A DNA stretch of 64,000 nucleotides, taken from contig CAJNDS010002281.1 of the NCBI GenBank assembly GCA_905221605.1, positions 365,552 through 429,551 on the forward strand, in the 5' to 3' direction. This document shows, piece after piece, positions 62,330 to 64,000 of the stretch (its first letter is position 1; every line of letters starts with the position of its first letter). The notes under the pieces are model-generated. The model was not told the DNA's origin. It saw nothing but the letters and a program-made list of their open reading frames with translations, and searched no databases. The DNA is from Symbiodinium natans. Lineage: Eukaryota; Sar; Dinophyceae; Suessiales; Symbiodiniaceae. The position numbers and the translations under genes are program-made.

Positions 62330-62810
62330 CTTCACAATTCCTGTTTGGGGGGGGGGGGGGGGTGTGATTGCGTCCTTCTGACTGTGTGCAGGGCGAAGCA
62401 GCGGTTGCTAGGGATAAAGAACAATAGGGGTCTGGGGTTTGAAGGCTCATGGTCACTTTCTCTGCAGGTTTTTGCCTTATCCGATATGACTCTCTATCTT
62501 GCAGTGGCTGTTTCAGCGGTGCTTCTGCGGCAGTGCAGCATACCGCTGCCCCCGCCGCTGCTAGTTCTGGAAGTGCAACAGACGATGCAATGTCACAGAC
62601 TTTAGTGTCTTTCGTGGCACGCGCCTGACGCTGCCCCCAAACTCTGGCCTGGGATCCCACGGCTGGGATTGGGGCGACTATGACTACACGCTGCGCAAGG
62701 ACGGGAGATCTGGTTCGGGTCATTCTTCACTCCAACATCCACAAAGCTCCCCCTGGTCTCCGCCTGCCAGTCCCAGCTCAATCTGGGCAGAATTGCTGTA
62801 AGGTTTCTTT
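62330..62810. other. Coding-looking unique DNA within a proposed intron
   Basis: On the + strand, GCTGCTAG (62561) is followed by an open frame (FWKCNRRCNVTDFSVFRGTR through GSHGWDWGDYDYTLRKDG) to TAA near 62802. On the minus strand a 137-codon frame overlaps it. Both look coding-like and I cannot choose. It may be a nested gene, a skipped exon or a gene fragment. Confidence 0.35.
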
Positions 62811-63136
62811 AACCCCTAAATCCTAGATCCTGAACACGCTAAACCCTCAATGAGCCCCCCAAAAACATCCCCGAGCCCTGAGGCCCACATGAAACAGGCC
62901 ATCGAAACTGCGCAGTGCTTGTTCTCCCTAAACGCCCTAAAGCCCTAAGCCCCTAAAACCCTAAACTCCAAACCCTAAACCTCTTCCCTCAAGCCCGAAA
63001 ACCCCTAAACCCTCAAACTCCAAAGCCTAAATCCCTAATCCCTAGTCCGTAAACCCCAAACCCTAAACCCGAAACCCGAAACCCTAAACCCGAAACCCGA
63101 AACCCTAGCCCTAAACCCTAAACCCTAAAACCCAAG

Positions 63137-63194
63137 GCGATCCTGGCGGCTTTGGGGTTGATTGTGGCGGCCTCTGGGGGCATCGGAGGAGGAG
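63137..63194 (+). CDS. TauE/SafE-like transporter, candidate exon 2
   Basis: AAACCCAAG, then AILAALGLIVAASGGIGGG plus one base, GC donor GGAG|GCGGTTTAGGG. A hydrophobic helix ending in GGIGGGG, the family signature; the last glycine is completed by the next exon. A donor two bases later (G|GTTTAGGG) would add one glycine. Confidence 0.6.
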
Positions 63195-63488
63195 GCGGTT
63201 TAGGGTTTAGGGTTTAGGGTTAAGGGTTCAGGGTTTAGGGTTTTAGGGCTTTAGGGTTTAGGGTTTTCGGGATTTAGGGGGTTTGGTTGCCTCCTACAGC
63301 ACAGGGTTTTCGGGTGCTCCCGTGGAGTTAAGGGGTTTTCGGAAAGACCCCTGGAATGCACCCTTAGTCTTAGTTTACCTATTCCCCTATGCAAGTATAA
63401 CCCAGATAGAACCCCTATATGTACCGTATATAGTCCCTATATACCTAAGTAGCCCCTATAACCCCTGAACATCCCCTGGTCCCTTATA

Positions 63489-63605
63489 CCCAGATCTCCC
63501 CAAACCCGCCTAATTAAGGAGTATCCCCTTATTTATACTAAGGATCCTTACTATGAATCGGGGTCCATTCCTTGGTTAAGGGGGTTTTGGAAGATCTGGG
63601 TCAGG
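63489..63605. mobile_element. Inverted-repeat element
   Basis: ACCCAGATCTCCCCAAACC and GGTTTTGGAAGATCTGGGT pair, with further inner pairing around AGGATCCTTA. About 115 bp, lying in the intron between transporter exons 2 and 3. No other copy seen in the window. Confidence 0.6.
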
Positions 63606-63608
63606 GTC

Positions 63609-63705
63609 CTAACCCTAAACCCTAAACCCTAAACCCTAAACCCTAAACCCTAAACCCTAAACCCTAAACCCTAAACCCTAAACCCTAAACCCTAAACCCT
63701 AAACC
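63609..63705. repeat. CCCTAAA array
   Basis: About 13 perfect copies ending 11 bp before transporter exon 3. Confidence 0.95.
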
Positions 63706-63715
63706 CTTGATGGAG

Positions 63716-63759
63716 GCATCCTGGTTCCCCTCTTCATGCTGGCCCTGGTCGCATGGCCG
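63716..63759 (+). CDS. TauE/SafE-like transporter, candidate exon 3
   Basis: CTTGATGGAG, then 2 bases completing glycine, ILVPLFMLALVAWP, then GC donor (GGCCG|GCTTTG). Together with exon 2 it gives GGIGGGGILVPLFMLAL, the conserved GxGGG-x-x-x-VP membrane motif of TauE/SafE. The gene must continue beyond 64000. Confidence 0.6.
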
Positions 63760-64000
63760 GCTTTGAGGGGGCTCCTTTCTAGTAAGCCTGGCTACAACAA
63801 GCCCTTGAGCCCGTGAGCCCTTAAGCCACAAACCCTTAAACCCTTAAGCCCTTAACCCTAAGCCTTAAACCCTAAACGCTAATCCCTAAACCCTAAACTC
63901 TAGCCCCCAAACCCAAAACCCTAAACCCTAAACCCTAGCGATGTAAGCGTACTCAATGCCAGGGGGGGCCCATCTCTGGGCAGACAGGGGGGAAACTCCC

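Overview
The window looks like nuclear DNA of a dinoflagellate (Symbiodiniaceae/Suessiales or a related core group; species not determinable). Evidence: very many arrays of the plant/dinoflagellate telomere heptamer TTTAGGG/CCCTAAA; a Copia retrotransposon of the dinoflagellate polyprotein type whose LTR carries the last 14 bases of the dinoflagellate spliced leader; probable introns with GC donors; and a ubiquitin-like plus WG-repeat gene of a kind common in these algae. One 100-N assembly gap lies at 23901-24000.

Layout. From 1 to about 38 kb, and again at 39.8-47.3 kb and 56.4-64 kb, the sequence alternates between telomere-like arrays and short unique GC-rich islands, mostly 40-130 bp. 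The arrangement is regular: (CCCTAAA)n, island, (TTTAGGG)n. Many islands read as small exons, with a pyrimidine-rich stretch and AG in front, an open coding-like frame, and a GC or GT donor behind. In several runs the codon phases of neighbouring islands fit. My model is one or more multi-exon genes on the + strand whose introns begin with TTTAGGG repeats and end with CCCTAAA repeats. The best cases are a nine-exon coiled-coil-like gene (15051-20508), a two-to-three-exon run (21976-23305), and a TauE/SafE-like transporter (62033-63759).

Other genes: a ubiquitin-like/WG-repeat gene interrupted by a telomere-repeat intron, a frameshift and a fresh introner-like element (38203-39728); an AGC-kinase C-lobe fragment (43653-43892); a kinase activation-segment exon (45857-46107); and an intact single-exon gene for a membrane-anchored protein kinase (58479-59966).

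A 9.1-kb Copia element occupies 47318-56448 on the minus strand. It is inserted in a telomere-like repeat and flanked by TAGGG duplications. Its LTRs are almost identical, yet its polyprotein is broken by two stops and several frameshifts. Domain order is gag, protease, cytosine-methyltransferase-like domain, integrase, 2-oxoglutarate/Fe(II) oxygenase-like domain, reverse transcriptase and a shortened RNase H. Its primer site matches the anticodon arm of initiator tRNA-Met. The two nucleic-acid-modification-like domains and the spliced-leader-like LTR are the most exciting features, together with the telomere-ended introns. Introns and intergenic stretches also hold at least six families of short inverted-repeat (MITE/introner-like) elements.
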